NCBI RefSeq assembly: GCF_009727055.1
Contig: NC_052350.1
Location: 39,880,757 to 39,944,756, forward strand
Length of the DNA: 64,000 nucleotides
Reading direction: 5' to 3'
From: Benincasa hispida
Taxonomy: Eukaryota; Streptophyta; Magnoliopsida; Cucurbitales; Cucurbitaceae
Below, in pieces: positions 21,404 to 30,829 of this stretch. Made by a program: the position numbers and the translations under genes. How positions within the stretch are numbered: position 1 is the stretch's first letter; each line of letters begins with the position of its first letter. Below the pieces are notes generated by a model. That model was not told where the DNA came from. It ran no database searches and saw only the letters and a list, made by a program, of their open reading frames with translations.

Positions 21404-22515
21404 TGTGGTGTTCTAAAAAGAATGTTTACCTCTTCTTGTCAAAACAACTTGATGTGTCTGGGTGCGGTGGTCAAACTTTACATCATTTATTAGAGACTGT
21501 TGATCATGGTTACACTCTTCGTTTTGGTTTGTTCCCACGGGTGTCATGCCAACATTCAACTACGGTTGTGTGCCAATCTCAACTTTAACTCTTGAATTTT
21601 AGAGGAGTTGTCTCTTGTTTCTATTATTTTTTACTTTTTCTCATTTTCTCATTTTTCTCTTTTCATATTGCGTTGTTCTTGGAAACCCACCTTCGTTTTA
21701 GCTTGCTCCCACGGGTGTCATGCGAACATCAAACTACGAGCAGGCTTCTTTCACAACTTAACTCTTATCAGGTTGGGATTGTTTTTGAGTTTTTCCTTGT
21801 GCTAACATTGGAGTTTATATGAAAATTTATTTTTTTTTCTAACATTTTTTTTATAATGGAAATAATGAACGCATTTTCTTAATGACCGCATCACTTGATC
21901 TCATATGCTCAGGCCTTCCCCACCCCCACATTTAGAGATGCACAAGGTCCTCATTGCGTTGTTTGGACAGAATAGACAAACACTTAGACAAAAGTTCGAA
22001 AAGAAGGTTTGAGCAGAATTTTGAAGGATAAAAGGTAAAATAGTGCTATAGCCACGAATTAACTAAGTGTTACTCAGAAAATACAAAGTGTGGGAAATGT
22101 TACTAAGTGTATGCATATAACTCATCATGGCAGCGCAATGAATAACACAAAGTAAAAGATCAAGAATGTTGCAAATAATGACAAAGGATGATAAAGAAGA
22201 GGCTATTGCGTACTTGATAGAATTGCTACTTAGTTGTATTAAAAATTAACTAAGCATACAAGAAATTACAATTAACACAATACAAAATTTTTAGCATGTA
22301 CAAAGAATCAAAGAATTAGCTTCTATACAAAGAAAAATAATGAATGAAGTTGTCTTTTGTTTTTTATTCAGACACGCTACTAATGCATGTCTTGTTGAAA
22401 GAGTAAATACAGAAAGCAGTAAATAAAAGCTATAAGGAAAGCAATTAAATATAGATGTAGGGGTGCTAATTGAAAGAGTTTTCAGAATTACCGCAACAGC
22501 ATCCCCTACAAGTGG
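21404..22515 (-). mobile_element. Athila 3' noncoding region, truncated
   Basis: Region downstream of integrase. It includes a G-rich run on the minus strand (GTGGGGGTGGGGAAGGCC, from 21916 on). Two imperfect direct repeats of about 77 bp lie at 21517-21593 and 21691-21768 (shared CCCACGGGTGTCATGC). An env-like gene can occur here in Athila relatives but I see none. No credible ORF. Confidence 0.55.
21517..21768. repeat. Imperfect ~77-bp direct repeat pair
   Basis: Both copies (21517-21593 and 21691-21768) start CTTCGTTTT, share CCCACGGGTGTCATGC and end AACTCTT. The 97 bp between them is pyrimidine-rich. Confidence 0.7.
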
Positions 22516-23554
22516 TTAATCCTGCTTGCCCAAGTCAATGGTCTCCATGCGTTGATCCACATCGCCCCTGTAGTAATGCTTAATTCGTTGACCACTGACT
22601 TTAAATGCGTTGTTTCTGTCTTCAGTTGTTAGTTCCACTGCGTCGTGGGAAAATATAGTCTTGATGCGGAATGGCCCAGACCAGCGAGACTTCAACCTCC
22701 CTGGAAACAATCGCAAACGTGCATTAAACAATAATACATGTTCGACGAACATGCGGTTGTTTATGCGGTCATCATGCCACTTCTTGGTTCTCTCCTTATA
22801 GATCTTGGCATTTTCGTACGTGTCCTTTCGCCATTCGACCAACTGGTTTAGTTGCAGCTTCCGGACTTTCCCCGCACTTGCTAGATCAAAGTTCAGCCTC
22901 TTGCATGCCCACATCGCCTTGTGTTCCAACTCGAGAGGCAGATGACAAGCTTTTCCGAAGACCAGGACATATGGGCACATGCCGATTGAAGTTTTAAAGG
23001 TAGTCCTATATGCCAACAGCGCTTCATCAAGCTTGGGTGACCAATCCTTCCTAGAGGTACTGACTACCTTTTCCAAGATAGTTTTGATCTCTCGGTTAGA
23101 AATCTCTGCCTTCCCATTAGTTTGTGGGTGATAAGCGGTAGCAACTCTATGGCTGACGTTAAATTTAGTCAACAGTTGGTAATCATGCGGTTGATGAAAT
23201 GTGAGCCCTCATTTTTTATTAAGGCTCGTAGCATTCCATATCGAGCAAAAATATTCTTCTTGAGAAACTTCGCCACCGTGGCTGCATCATTCTTAGCACA
23301 CACGATGGCCTCATCCCATTTTGATACGTAATCAACTGCGACCAGGATGTATTGATGACATTTTAATGGTGGAAATGGGCCCATAAAGTCTATTCCCCAT
23401 ACATCAAAAAATTCAATCTCCAAGATTGACGTCAAAGGCATTTCGTTTCTTCTAGACATATTCCCCATTCTCTGACATCTATCGCACTGCACAACGTGGC
23501 ATGGGCATCCTTAAATAGTGTTTGCCAAAAATAGCCACTCTGTAGGACTTTTGC
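22516..23554 (-). pseudogene. Athila integrase core and C-terminus (broken)
   Basis: Inserts element cDNA into the genome. Blocks on the minus strand: [18 protein letters not shown] (frame before 23500), zinc motif [15 protein letters not shown], first Asp in [11 protein letters not shown], then [15 protein letters not shown]. The second catalytic position reads IKNEGSHF, where the family has Asp in place of the Asn, so a catalytic residue is lost. After a frameshift at about 23170 comes YHPQTNGKAEISNREIK with the Glu, then LAYRTTFKTSIGMCPYVLVF and a tail ending near 22516 without a chromodomain. The N-terminal part lies beyond the solo LTR, at 26210 and above. Confidence 0.9.
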
Positions 23555-24234
23555 TATCCTACCCCACCCCAGATCACCCTCTTAGCCTAGAGAAGGGCGT
23601 GACTGCAGCAGTTATCAACCCTTAGGCTGACACTTACTGCCTAAAAACTCTTGTGGAATAACTCTAAAACCAAATACAAATTATATGCAACGGGACGGCT
23701 GTAGGCCCACAATTTATCAACTTAGAAACTTAATATGTTTAGTGTATTTACAACATTAGATTTACAAGTCCCAAAACCCACAAATCCTTGTCCCTATATG
23801 AACAATAGTAACATGTGTACAATATTAACAGTAACCACCTAGCAAACGGTTACAAGTCTTTTCGTTCTTTAGTGGCAGAGCAGATACTGAGCTGTCTTCA
23901 GAGAATTTTACCGCTACCTGTGGGGAGGAAAAACCAAAAACTTTTGAAAATGGGGTGAGCTTACGCCCAGTGAGTGACCAAGAAAACATAGTAAGTTCTC
24001 ATGCATAATTTCAGAAAATAGTTTTATCTTAAATATAAACTTTTGCAGCATAAATATTTTCCAAGCGTAAATTATATAAAGCTGTTTTAAGCATAAAACA
24101 GTAAAATCATTTCTCAAATCAAAGTACTATATAACTGGTAAAATAATCTCAACACCAACTACTAATCCAGAGAGAACCCTTTTGCTCAATCTCTGACTTT
24201 ATTCACCTGTGGCCACATTAGGTACTACTGCTCA

Positions 24235-24405
24235 GATACCTTCTCCTTGTACTTCAGTATCGAGCTACTAGGATACCTTCTCCAACGTACTTCAGTATTC
24301 CGTTGGCTTGGTACCTTCTCAAACGTACTTCAGTACCAATAGATACCTTCTCCTTGTACTTCAGTATCTAGTTGGGTGGATGCCCTCTCATTGTACTTCG
24401 GCATC
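24235..24405 (-). repeat. Five tandem hairpins with compensating stems
   Basis: Five units of 32-38 bp. Stems as plus-strand text: GATAC/GTATC (24235/24257), ATAC/GTAT within GGATAC/GTATTC (24271/24295), TTGGTAC/GTACCAA (24308/24333), TAGATAC/GTATCTA (24340/24364), GATGCC/GGCATC (24379/24400). The loops are nearly constant (CTTCTC...GTACTTCA). Both stem sides change together between units. On the minus strand the array lies about 0.8-0.9 kb past the TATA box, so it should be in the transcribed R/U5 leader. Confidence 0.8.
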
Positions 24406-25183
24406 ACATTTTACCAAAACTATTTATAGACAACTTTTCCCTTTAAAGCATGTACAGTATAACACATATACAACATAGCTTTAAAGATGGTAACGCATGC
24501 TGGATAAAATCAATACATATACATATGCAAATAGTTTTTCAACAATATGCATGCATTCAAATCACAATTCAAACTTGCTTGGAAACCACTTTATAAAACT
24601 AGTAGGCATGAGAATTATTTTCGCAAACATGTTTTCTGTAAATGTTGTAACCAAAACAGTTTAAAAATATTTTAGTTCGAAAACATTTTTGCCACACCTC
24701 GAATTCTTAGGAACTTTTCACTCTAGTAGCTCCTTGGGTCCCTTTTTCACCCCTAGAATCCAGATTCAATTTACAACTTAGATTACTCATAGTTACAAAT
24801 CTTATATGGAAATACTTCCTTCTACAAACTTATTCTAAAATGTCTCAGGAATCTTATCCTACACTTTCAGCTCAGAATTTCTCGTGGTTTGGCCGGAATC
24901 TCAAAATCTTCAAGACTGGCTCAAACTGATTCGACAGTCTGATCCTTCTGCCTTCTTCTCAACCTCCAGCCCAGTTCCTTTGAGCCTTTTCCTCTGGCAA
25001 CTGTATTCTGAAAACTAGACTTCCAAAGCTTTAAGATGGCTTTGGAATAACTCCAAACGAACGAGTAGATTGGAAGATCTCCTCATCCAAAATTGACACA
25101 TTCCTATGAACCCTCACTGCCCTCTACTTTCTCTACGAAATTTATGATTTTTGTGTGATTTGAAAATGAAATCCCAACTCCCT

Positions 25184-25198
25184 ATTTATAGGCATTCA
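25184..25198 (-). promoter_or_regulatory. TATA box of the 23555-26209 LTR
   Basis: The minus strand reads TATAAATAGGGAGTTGG from the CTATTTATAG at about 25186. The extended TATA context and about 30 bases of start-site-like sequence (ATTTCATTTTC) support transcription on the minus strand. Confidence 0.5.
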
Positions 25199-25550
25199 TA
25201 TGGAATTGACAACACCTACTTGGCTACATGGCCAAATGTTTAATCCTCTCTTTATCAACATAAGCTGACTTCACCTTGGTTCAATGTGTTCTTCCCAAAC
25301 GCATCCAACATAGTTTCTTAGGGTTTAAGAATTTCTCTTAATCGGACACTTAGATTTTAATTGACGTTTGCCCTTACGTCTTCAAGCTTTTTTTGTATTC
25401 AAATTAGGGTTTTTAAATGCATAATCCACCCCAACGCGTCCAAATACATCGCCCAGAAGCTTGCTCGGCCGTTCAATGCATAGGCGAGGCGTGGGCGTGA
25501 CATTCGAATGCAGCATCGGACAAGGCGTGGCTGATGCATGGGCTGCTCTT

Positions 25551-25720
25551 GCTCACTCCACTCTCGCTCTCTCCCACTTTCTCGCTCAAAATCTCGCTCT
25601 CTCCACTCTCGCTCTCTCCCACTTTCTCGCTCAAAATCTCGCTCACTCCACTCTCACTCTCTCCAACTTTCTAGCTCAAAATCTCGCTCTCTCCCACTTT
25701 CTCGCTGGTCTCACTCTCTA
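25551..25720. repeat. 45-bp minisatellite, three copies plus partial
   Basis: Units 25551-25595, 25596-25640, 25641-25685 and a partial one to about 25720. Each reads as CTCTCGCT / CTCTCCCACTTTCTCGCTC / AAAATCTC-type text. Because 45 is a multiple of three the frame stays open and would encode a 15-residue repeat, but it lies in LTR and codon-like bias is not evident. Confidence 0.85.
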
Positions 25721-26214
25721 CCATTTTCTCTCCAATCTCGCTGATCTCGATCTCAATGATCGTGCTCTGAACAATCTCGCTGATCTCACTCTCAACGATC
25801 TCTCTCTTAGCTACTGCGAATTGTTTGTCTCCGTGCAACTTCTACACGTTTTTTCCAGATTTTCCCCAAAATAATTTCCATATTTTTCTCAGTTCTTCAA
25901 TCCTTTCTTCATCCATAACGTATTTCACATAAGTTTTCCATAGCCAATTTTTCCCAAATTTCCCAAACTCAATGTCCATATTTTTCTCTTTCAAATCCCC
26001 ATTCCTTCTTCACCATTTCACACTAACTTTCTCATCAACCTACTCATTATACAAATTTCATCACAATTTTACCATCAACTTAATTTATTCAAGGAAAATC
26101 TACTTAATACTTAGAAATTTCCATCCCATTAACTTAGGATTTAACTTTCACTTAGTTAATTCCTTTTATCACTTGCTTAAGTAAGGAAAATAGAAATCCA
26201 AGTTTCACATTTGC

Positions 26215-26627
26215 GGCGGTCCGCTACCCCCCAAAATGTCCTCCATAAGGGGACTCATGAAAAAGCTCCAGAATGTGTTTGACTTCATGCTCAGGGATGC
26301 ATCGACGTAAAATATGATAAGGTCCAAGTCGATATAAAAAGGGGTCGTCCCAGAAATAAAACTTGACGTCATGTCTCAGCTTCTTCTTCTGCTGCTAAGT
26401 ATAATCCTCTGGTATTTGGCCGCAAACGATGAAATTCACAATGTCCACATACCAAGGAACATTAATGCCTACCGACATCAGCTGCTCATTAGGGAATCTT
26501 CCTTCAATGTCTTTTCTTTCCTCTGAACCTCGCAATTCTCCAATCTTGATAGATGATCAACGACTTGGTTCTCGATGCCCTTCCGGTCCTTAATTTCTAG
26601 GTCAAACTCTTATAGGAGCAACACCCA
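26215..26627 (-). pseudogene. Athila RNase H-integrase connector and integrase N-terminus
   Basis: The minus strand reads RFPNEQLMSVGINVPWYVDI, VNFIVCGQIPEDYT, then a stop, QQKKKLRHDVKFYFWDDPFL, YRLGPYHILRRCIPEHEV, ILELFHESPYGGHFGG, a stop, RTAA. This is the conserved link between RNase H and the HHCC domain in Athila-type Pol, with the two His of the zinc site in HESPYGGH. It breaks off at the TSD of the 23555-26209 LTR and continues at 23554. Confidence 0.85.
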
Positions 26628-26981
26628 TCATATCAGTCTCGGTTTCGCATCCTTCTTTGTCATAAGATATTTGATCGCAGAATGATCAGTATACACCACA
26701 ATGTTTGTTCCGATTAAGTACTGTCGGAATTTCTCCAGTGCAAATACCACCGCGAGCATTTCTTTTTCTGTGGTTGTATAATTCTCTTGCGCATCATTCA
26801 ACGTTTTGCTAGCATAATAGATAGGATGCAATACATTGTTCTTGCGCTGACTCAAAACTGCGCCCACAGCATATCCACTAGCATCGCACATTAACGCAAA
26901 CGGCTGCGTCCAATCCGGTGCAATCAGAATTGGTGCGATAATGAGCGCATTCTTCAATGTGTGGAATGCTTCAGTGCACAC
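26628..26981 (-). pseudogene. Athila RNase H
   Basis: Minus-strand open frame of 117 codons: [40 protein letters not shown] (catalytic Asp in CDAS), [20 protein letters not shown] (Glu in TEKE), [11 protein letters not shown] and [12 protein letters not shown] with the last catalytic Asp. The motif residues are intact. RNase H removes the RNA template strand during reverse transcription. A frameshift at about 27040 separates it from RT. Confidence 0.9.
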
Positions 26982-27009
26982 ATCATCAAAATCATATTCG
27001 CGGTTAGCC

Positions 27010-27960
27010 TCAAGGAGTGCACTTAAGGGCCTTGCGATCTAGGAGAAGTTGCGAATAAAGATAAAACCCCGCATGTCCCTGAAAGCCCCTAATTGTTTTC
27101 ATGTTCTCTGGTGGGGGTAACTTGGAAATTGCGTTGATTTTCGCCTGATCAACTTCCAATCCTGCCTTCGATAATTTATGACCTAGAAAAATTCCTTTTT
27201 CAACCATAAAGTGGCATTTCTCCCAGTTCAGAACAAGATTATTTTTCACACATATTTTCAAAACTTTCTCAAGATTAGAAAAACAGGAGTCATAATTATT
27301 GCCGAAGACTGAAAAATCATCCATAAATACCTCGACTGACTCCTCTAAGTAATCTAAAAATATTACCATCATACATCGTTGGAAAGTACCTGGTGCATTG
27401 CAGAGCCCAAATGGTATGTGATGGAATGCAAATGTGCCAAATGGGCAGGTGAAGGTTGTCTTATCTTGATCCTTCGGTGCAAATGCAATTTGGTTGTACC
27501 CTGAGTAGTCATCAAGAAAATAGAAGAATTCATTCCCAGCAAGTCGGTCTAACATCTGATCAATAAACGAGAGTGAGAAGTGGTCCTTTTTAGTGGCCAA
27601 ATTTAATTTGCGGTAATCCATACAAATTCTCCACCCTATAGTTGTCCTTGTGGGAATTAACTCATTCCTGCTGTTAGTGACGACTATCATTCCCCCTTTC
27701 TTCGGAACTCATTGCTCTGGGCTCACCCAGCTTCTGTCTGATATAGGGTAAATGACGCCTGCATCCAGCCACTCCACTATTTCTTTCTTCACAACCTCCC
27801 TCATGGTAGGGTTCAAGCGACGTTGCCTTTCTATCGATCTCATTCTTCCTTCTTCTAGACGAATCTTGTGCATGCAATACGAGGGACTGATTCCTCAAAT
27901 GTCTGCCAAGGTCCATCCTAAAGCCTTTGCATTATTTTTCAGGATCTGGATGAGTGCATC
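27010..27960 (-). pseudogene. Athila reverse transcriptase (broken)
   Basis: RT blocks on the minus strand: RKLNLATKKDHFSLSFIDQM, FYFLDDYSGYNQIAFAP (family LDGYSGYNQ), TFTCPFGTFAFHHIPFGLCN, APGTFQRCMM, and catalytic FMDDFSVFG near 27320. Upstream, YCMHKIHLEE-type and KKEIVEWLDAGVIYPISDR text is in frame but cut by a TGA near 27697, just before VPKKGGMIVV. Open from 27690 to 27010. The enzyme would copy genomic RNA to DNA in cytoplasmic particles. The stop and the downstream frameshift make it nonfunctional. Confidence 0.92.
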
Positions 27961-27972
27961 CTCCTTCTCCTT

Positions 27973-29001
27973 TCACAGCGAGGCAGATTTAATAATCGGT
28001 AACGTGTTATTACCTCCTAAGTAAGCGTATTTGAGGTGCACAGGCAACGACTTCAACTCTAACACAGGTGGTTCTGCCAAGGATGGCTTAGTGCGTTGCA
28101 ATGTTCGTTCAAATAACTTGAGTGTTTCAAAATTTGATTCAACTTGTATTGTAGCGCAATCCTCCTCCCACACTGCACCGATTCCAAATTCTTCTTTCTT
28201 CAACTCTTTTAGGGGTTCGTGCCAAAGTTCTTCCTGCAATTCCTCAACAAATTGACAATTCTCCATATCACTCGGGTATTTCAACGCGTTGAGAACGTTG
28301 AACTTCACTTGCTGTACATCGATCAGTGCTCGCCCTGTTGCAAGAAATGGGCAACCCAAGATGATAGGCACCTCTCTGTCAGCTTCATAATCTAATATGA
28401 TAAAGTCNATCAGTGCTCGCCCTGTTGCAAGAAATGGGCAACCCAAGATGATAGGCACCTCTCTGTCAGCTTCATAATCTAATATGATAAAGTCAGCAGG
28501 GAAGATGAACTTATCTACTTGCACGAGTACATCTTCTATCTTTCCCTCCGGATGCGTTATCGATCTATCGGCCAACTGCAATGTAATGGTAGTTGGTCTT
28601 GCGTTGCCGATATTTAGCTTCTTGAAGATTGACAAGGGCATTAAGTATATACTCACCCCAAAATCACACAACGCATTTCCAACCTTCTTCCATCATATTG
28701 AGCAGTACAATGTAAAACTCCCACGATCTTTCATTTTGGTGGGGATGTTGTTCTAAAACAGCACACTGCATTCATATGTTAACGCAACTGTTTCATTTTC
28801 TCCGATCTTTCTTTTGTTAGCAAGTATATCCTTGAGGAATTTCAAATAGCTCGGCATCTATTCCAAAGCTTCTATTAAGGGAATGTTGATGTGTAGTTGT
28901 TGGAGGACATTCAGCAACCTCTGAAATTGCTTACTATCATCTTTCTTCTTCAGCCTGGACGGGAAAGGTGGAGAATCCCGCCGTACTTCCTGTTCAACAG
29001 G
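27973..29001 (-). pseudogene. Athila Gag-Pol junction and protease, with assembly duplication
   Basis: From 29001 down: PPFPSRLKKKDDSKQFQRLL, INIPLIEALE, a stop (TAG), MPSYLKFLKDIL, ANKRKIGENETVALTYECS, MKDRGSFTLYCSI, then protease [20 protein letters not shown] with the active-site Asp, [39 protein letters not shown] and [17 protein letters not shown]. The segment [11 protein letters not shown]...ATGRAL occurs twice because of the exact 86-bp duplication around N28408. It ends after the LKYAYLGGNNTLP block. The protease would cut the Gag-Pol precursor. Confidence 0.9.
28322..28494. repeat. Exact 86-bp tandem duplication around a single N
   Basis: 28322-28407 and 28409-28494 are identical, and base 28408 is the only N in the window. 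It reads as two overlapping contig ends placed side by side without merging. It duplicates a highly conserved part of the protease, which no relative has twice. Confidence 0.93.
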
Positions 29002-30640
29002 CTACTCATTGAGGTCCTGTGCTTCTTGTGTTTTAGTAACTGGAAGTTGCATTGATTTTGAATTTAAGTCTTGTTGAGATTCATCTCTTATAGATGTACT
29101 TACTTCTGAACTGGTGATTCTATCATTAATGGTTGATTGGTCATCGTTGGTTGTTAAATCTACTGGTTTTGTTATTGAATCTGGTACAAGTGGCATAGGG
29201 GCTATTGTCTTACAACTTTTCAATGCCACTGCTTGACATTGCTCTTTACCACGTGGCCCCGATGCTCCCGAACCGCTAGACAGCGTGCCATGTGCTTTAT
29301 TCTTTAGTTTAATCACAAGCTGTTCAACCTGCTCCTCCAGCTCTCTAAGGGAGGAAGCTTACGATTTTCTAATTGCCTCGCTCTTCTCGATATAATGTTT
29401 CAACAACGTTGCCAAAGACGAGGTACTGCAAGAGGTGTCAAATTAAAACTGTTGGTCATAGGGTTGTACACTATGAAAATTACCTGGGCTGTGGTTCAGA
29501 TTAATGAAGACCGAAAGGTTGCCTCGATTCCCCTGATAACTGTTCTGATGAATACTATGGCTCCCCTGGTTGTGATTCCCATCCCAACTTAAAGTTGGGT
29601 GATTCCGCCAACTAGGGTTGTAGGTGTTTCCGAACAACTTATTGTAGACAGAGTATACGGACTGTTGATTCCACGGGAAGACTTCCACTGAATGTCCCTC
29701 TCCATAGTGAACGTAATTCATTGCGGCCACGTGTGTTAACGCATTGACTTGCGCTAAACCTTGAGAGAGATATCTTTGTTGATTAGCCATAGTCTGAAGG
29801 AGCGAGGTCATTGTGGTCATCTGGTCTACCAGTGTGCTCATTGTATCAGATGGTACAACAACATCTTCTACTCTTTCTTGCTCCAAACCTCTTTCCTCAA
29901 ACCCGGTATCTAACCATTCATCTGAACTTCGCGAAATGCAATCTAAGATGCTCTTTGCTTCCATATACGATCTGTTCATTAATCCTCCTGCTGTGGAGGC
30001 ATCAGCAACTGCTTGCGTTGGTTGATCTAAGCCATTGTAAAAAGTCTCCATCAGAATGCAATCGGGAATCCTGATATGCGAACAGCTCTTCACTAATTGT
30101 CTAAAACGCACCCAGGCGGTGCTCAAAGTTTCATTACACTTTTGTTCGAAGTTCAACACATCCCTACATCTCCTTGTGTTGACGGCTAAAGGGAAGAATC
30201 TATTCATTAACCTTTCGACCAACTGGTCCCATGCGTTGATTTCATCTGGCTCTAATGACTGAGCTCACCTCTTTGCTTCATCCCGCAGTGTATACGGGAA
30301 GAGATATAATCTAAGTCCTTCATGAGTCACACCAGGCATGGAGAATGCGTTGCACATGTCTACAAAGCTAGTCAAATGAGCATGCGGGTCTTCTCTTTAT
30401 AATCCTCCAAATTGTCCCACATTTTGGATTATTTGCAGCATAGTTCGTCTTATCTCAAAAATTGCATTCTCCTCAACCGTAGGTCTTGAAATTCCTAGCG
30501 AGAATTTATAGAAATCTGGCGCCGCATAGTTCCTCCTAGGGATGTTGCGGTCAGTAGCAAGAAAAACTGGATCTTGTGCCAGCCGGTTCACCTCCTGGTT
30601 CCCTGTGGGTGCCTCATTGTTATCTGCCATATTTCTTCTC
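29002..30640 (-). pseudogene. Athila Gag (broken)
   Basis: Particle protein. The start MADNNEAPTGNQEVNRLAQD (30630) opens a 77-codon frame through RNIPRRNYAAPDFYKFSLGI. The main capsid frame is 30222-29443: MVERLMNRFFPLAVNTRRCR, FEQKCNETLSTAWVRFRQLV, PDCILMETFYNGLDQPTQAV, and a C-part MNYVHYGEGHSVEVFPWNQQ. This last motif is the zinc-knuckle position, but its cysteines are replaced, so RNA binding there is probably lost. A third frame (29316-29002) runs on to the Gag-Pol link. At least two frameshifts. Confidence 0.9.
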
Positions 30641-30805
30641 CACTTAAGTCAACCCTGATGTGCTCTTGCGCGAAAAATATACCTGATCTCTGGGTCAGCT
30701 TAGAATTTCTAGATCGCTCTAGTACTCATAAACTGTCAGACAGTCAGTACAAAGAGATCTGTCCTGCAAAATATCACAAACGTACTCAAAACTAACCGTT
30801 AGCAA

Positions 30806-30823
30806 TCCCTGGCAATGGCGCCA
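30806..30823 (-). other. Athila primer-binding site (tRNA-Asp type)
   Basis: The minus strand reads TGGCGCCATTGCCAGGGA, six bases after the LTR end at 30830. Known Athila and other plant gypsy elements use TGGCGCCGTTGCCGGGGA, complementary to tRNA-Asp; this site differs by two G-to-A changes. Confidence 0.85.
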
Positions 30824-30829
30824 TAAACT

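Larger units (their letters stand above)
23555..26209 (-). mobile_element. Solo gypsy LTR inside Athila integrase
   Basis: 2655 bp with a perfect 5-bp TSD TTTGC at 23550-23554 and 26210-26214. Its ends read on the minus strand are TGTGAAACTTGG and GGGGTAGGATA (terminal CA mutated to TA). The minus strand has CCTATAAATAGGGAG near 25184-25198, a strong TATA context, so I orient it minus. It shares the block ACTTACTGCCTAA with the LTR at 53475. It splits integrase in frame-compatible fashion: removing it with one TSD copy makes the reading continuous. It includes two tandem repeat arrays. Confidence 0.9.
21404..30829 (-). mobile_element. Athila-type Ty3/gypsy internal region
   Basis: A full-order but defective internal region read on the minus strand: primer site (30806-30823), gag, protease, RT, RNase H, integrase, 3' noncoding. 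Integrase lacks a chromodomain tail, and the protease block [13 protein letters not shown] with the RT wording is Athila-like. A 2.66-kb solo LTR sits within integrase. The 3' LTR that should follow at the low-coordinate end is missing: at 21403 the sequence switches to copia B. Confidence 0.85.

Noticed and set aside
21592..21822. Phe-rich 76-codon frame as a membrane peptide or env remnant
   Set aside because: It is plus-strand, opposite to the Athila coding direction, in pyrimidine-rich noncoding sequence with a direct repeat. No env motif seen.
22516..23172. 218-codon integrase frame as a domesticated host gene
   Set aside because: It ends and begins at frameshift points in an otherwise standard Athila order, with a degraded catalytic motif upstream. 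No sign of separate promoter or purifying selection.
25461..25874. 137-codon open frame with repeated ALSHFLAQNL-type text
   Set aside because: It lies within a gypsy LTR and is open only because a 45-bp unit is tandemly repeated; other frames are open too. No homology recognised.
28322..28494. Biological duplication of a protease segment
   Set aside because: Copies are base-identical and separated by a single N, whereas genuine repeats here differ by several percent. An assembly overlap is simpler.
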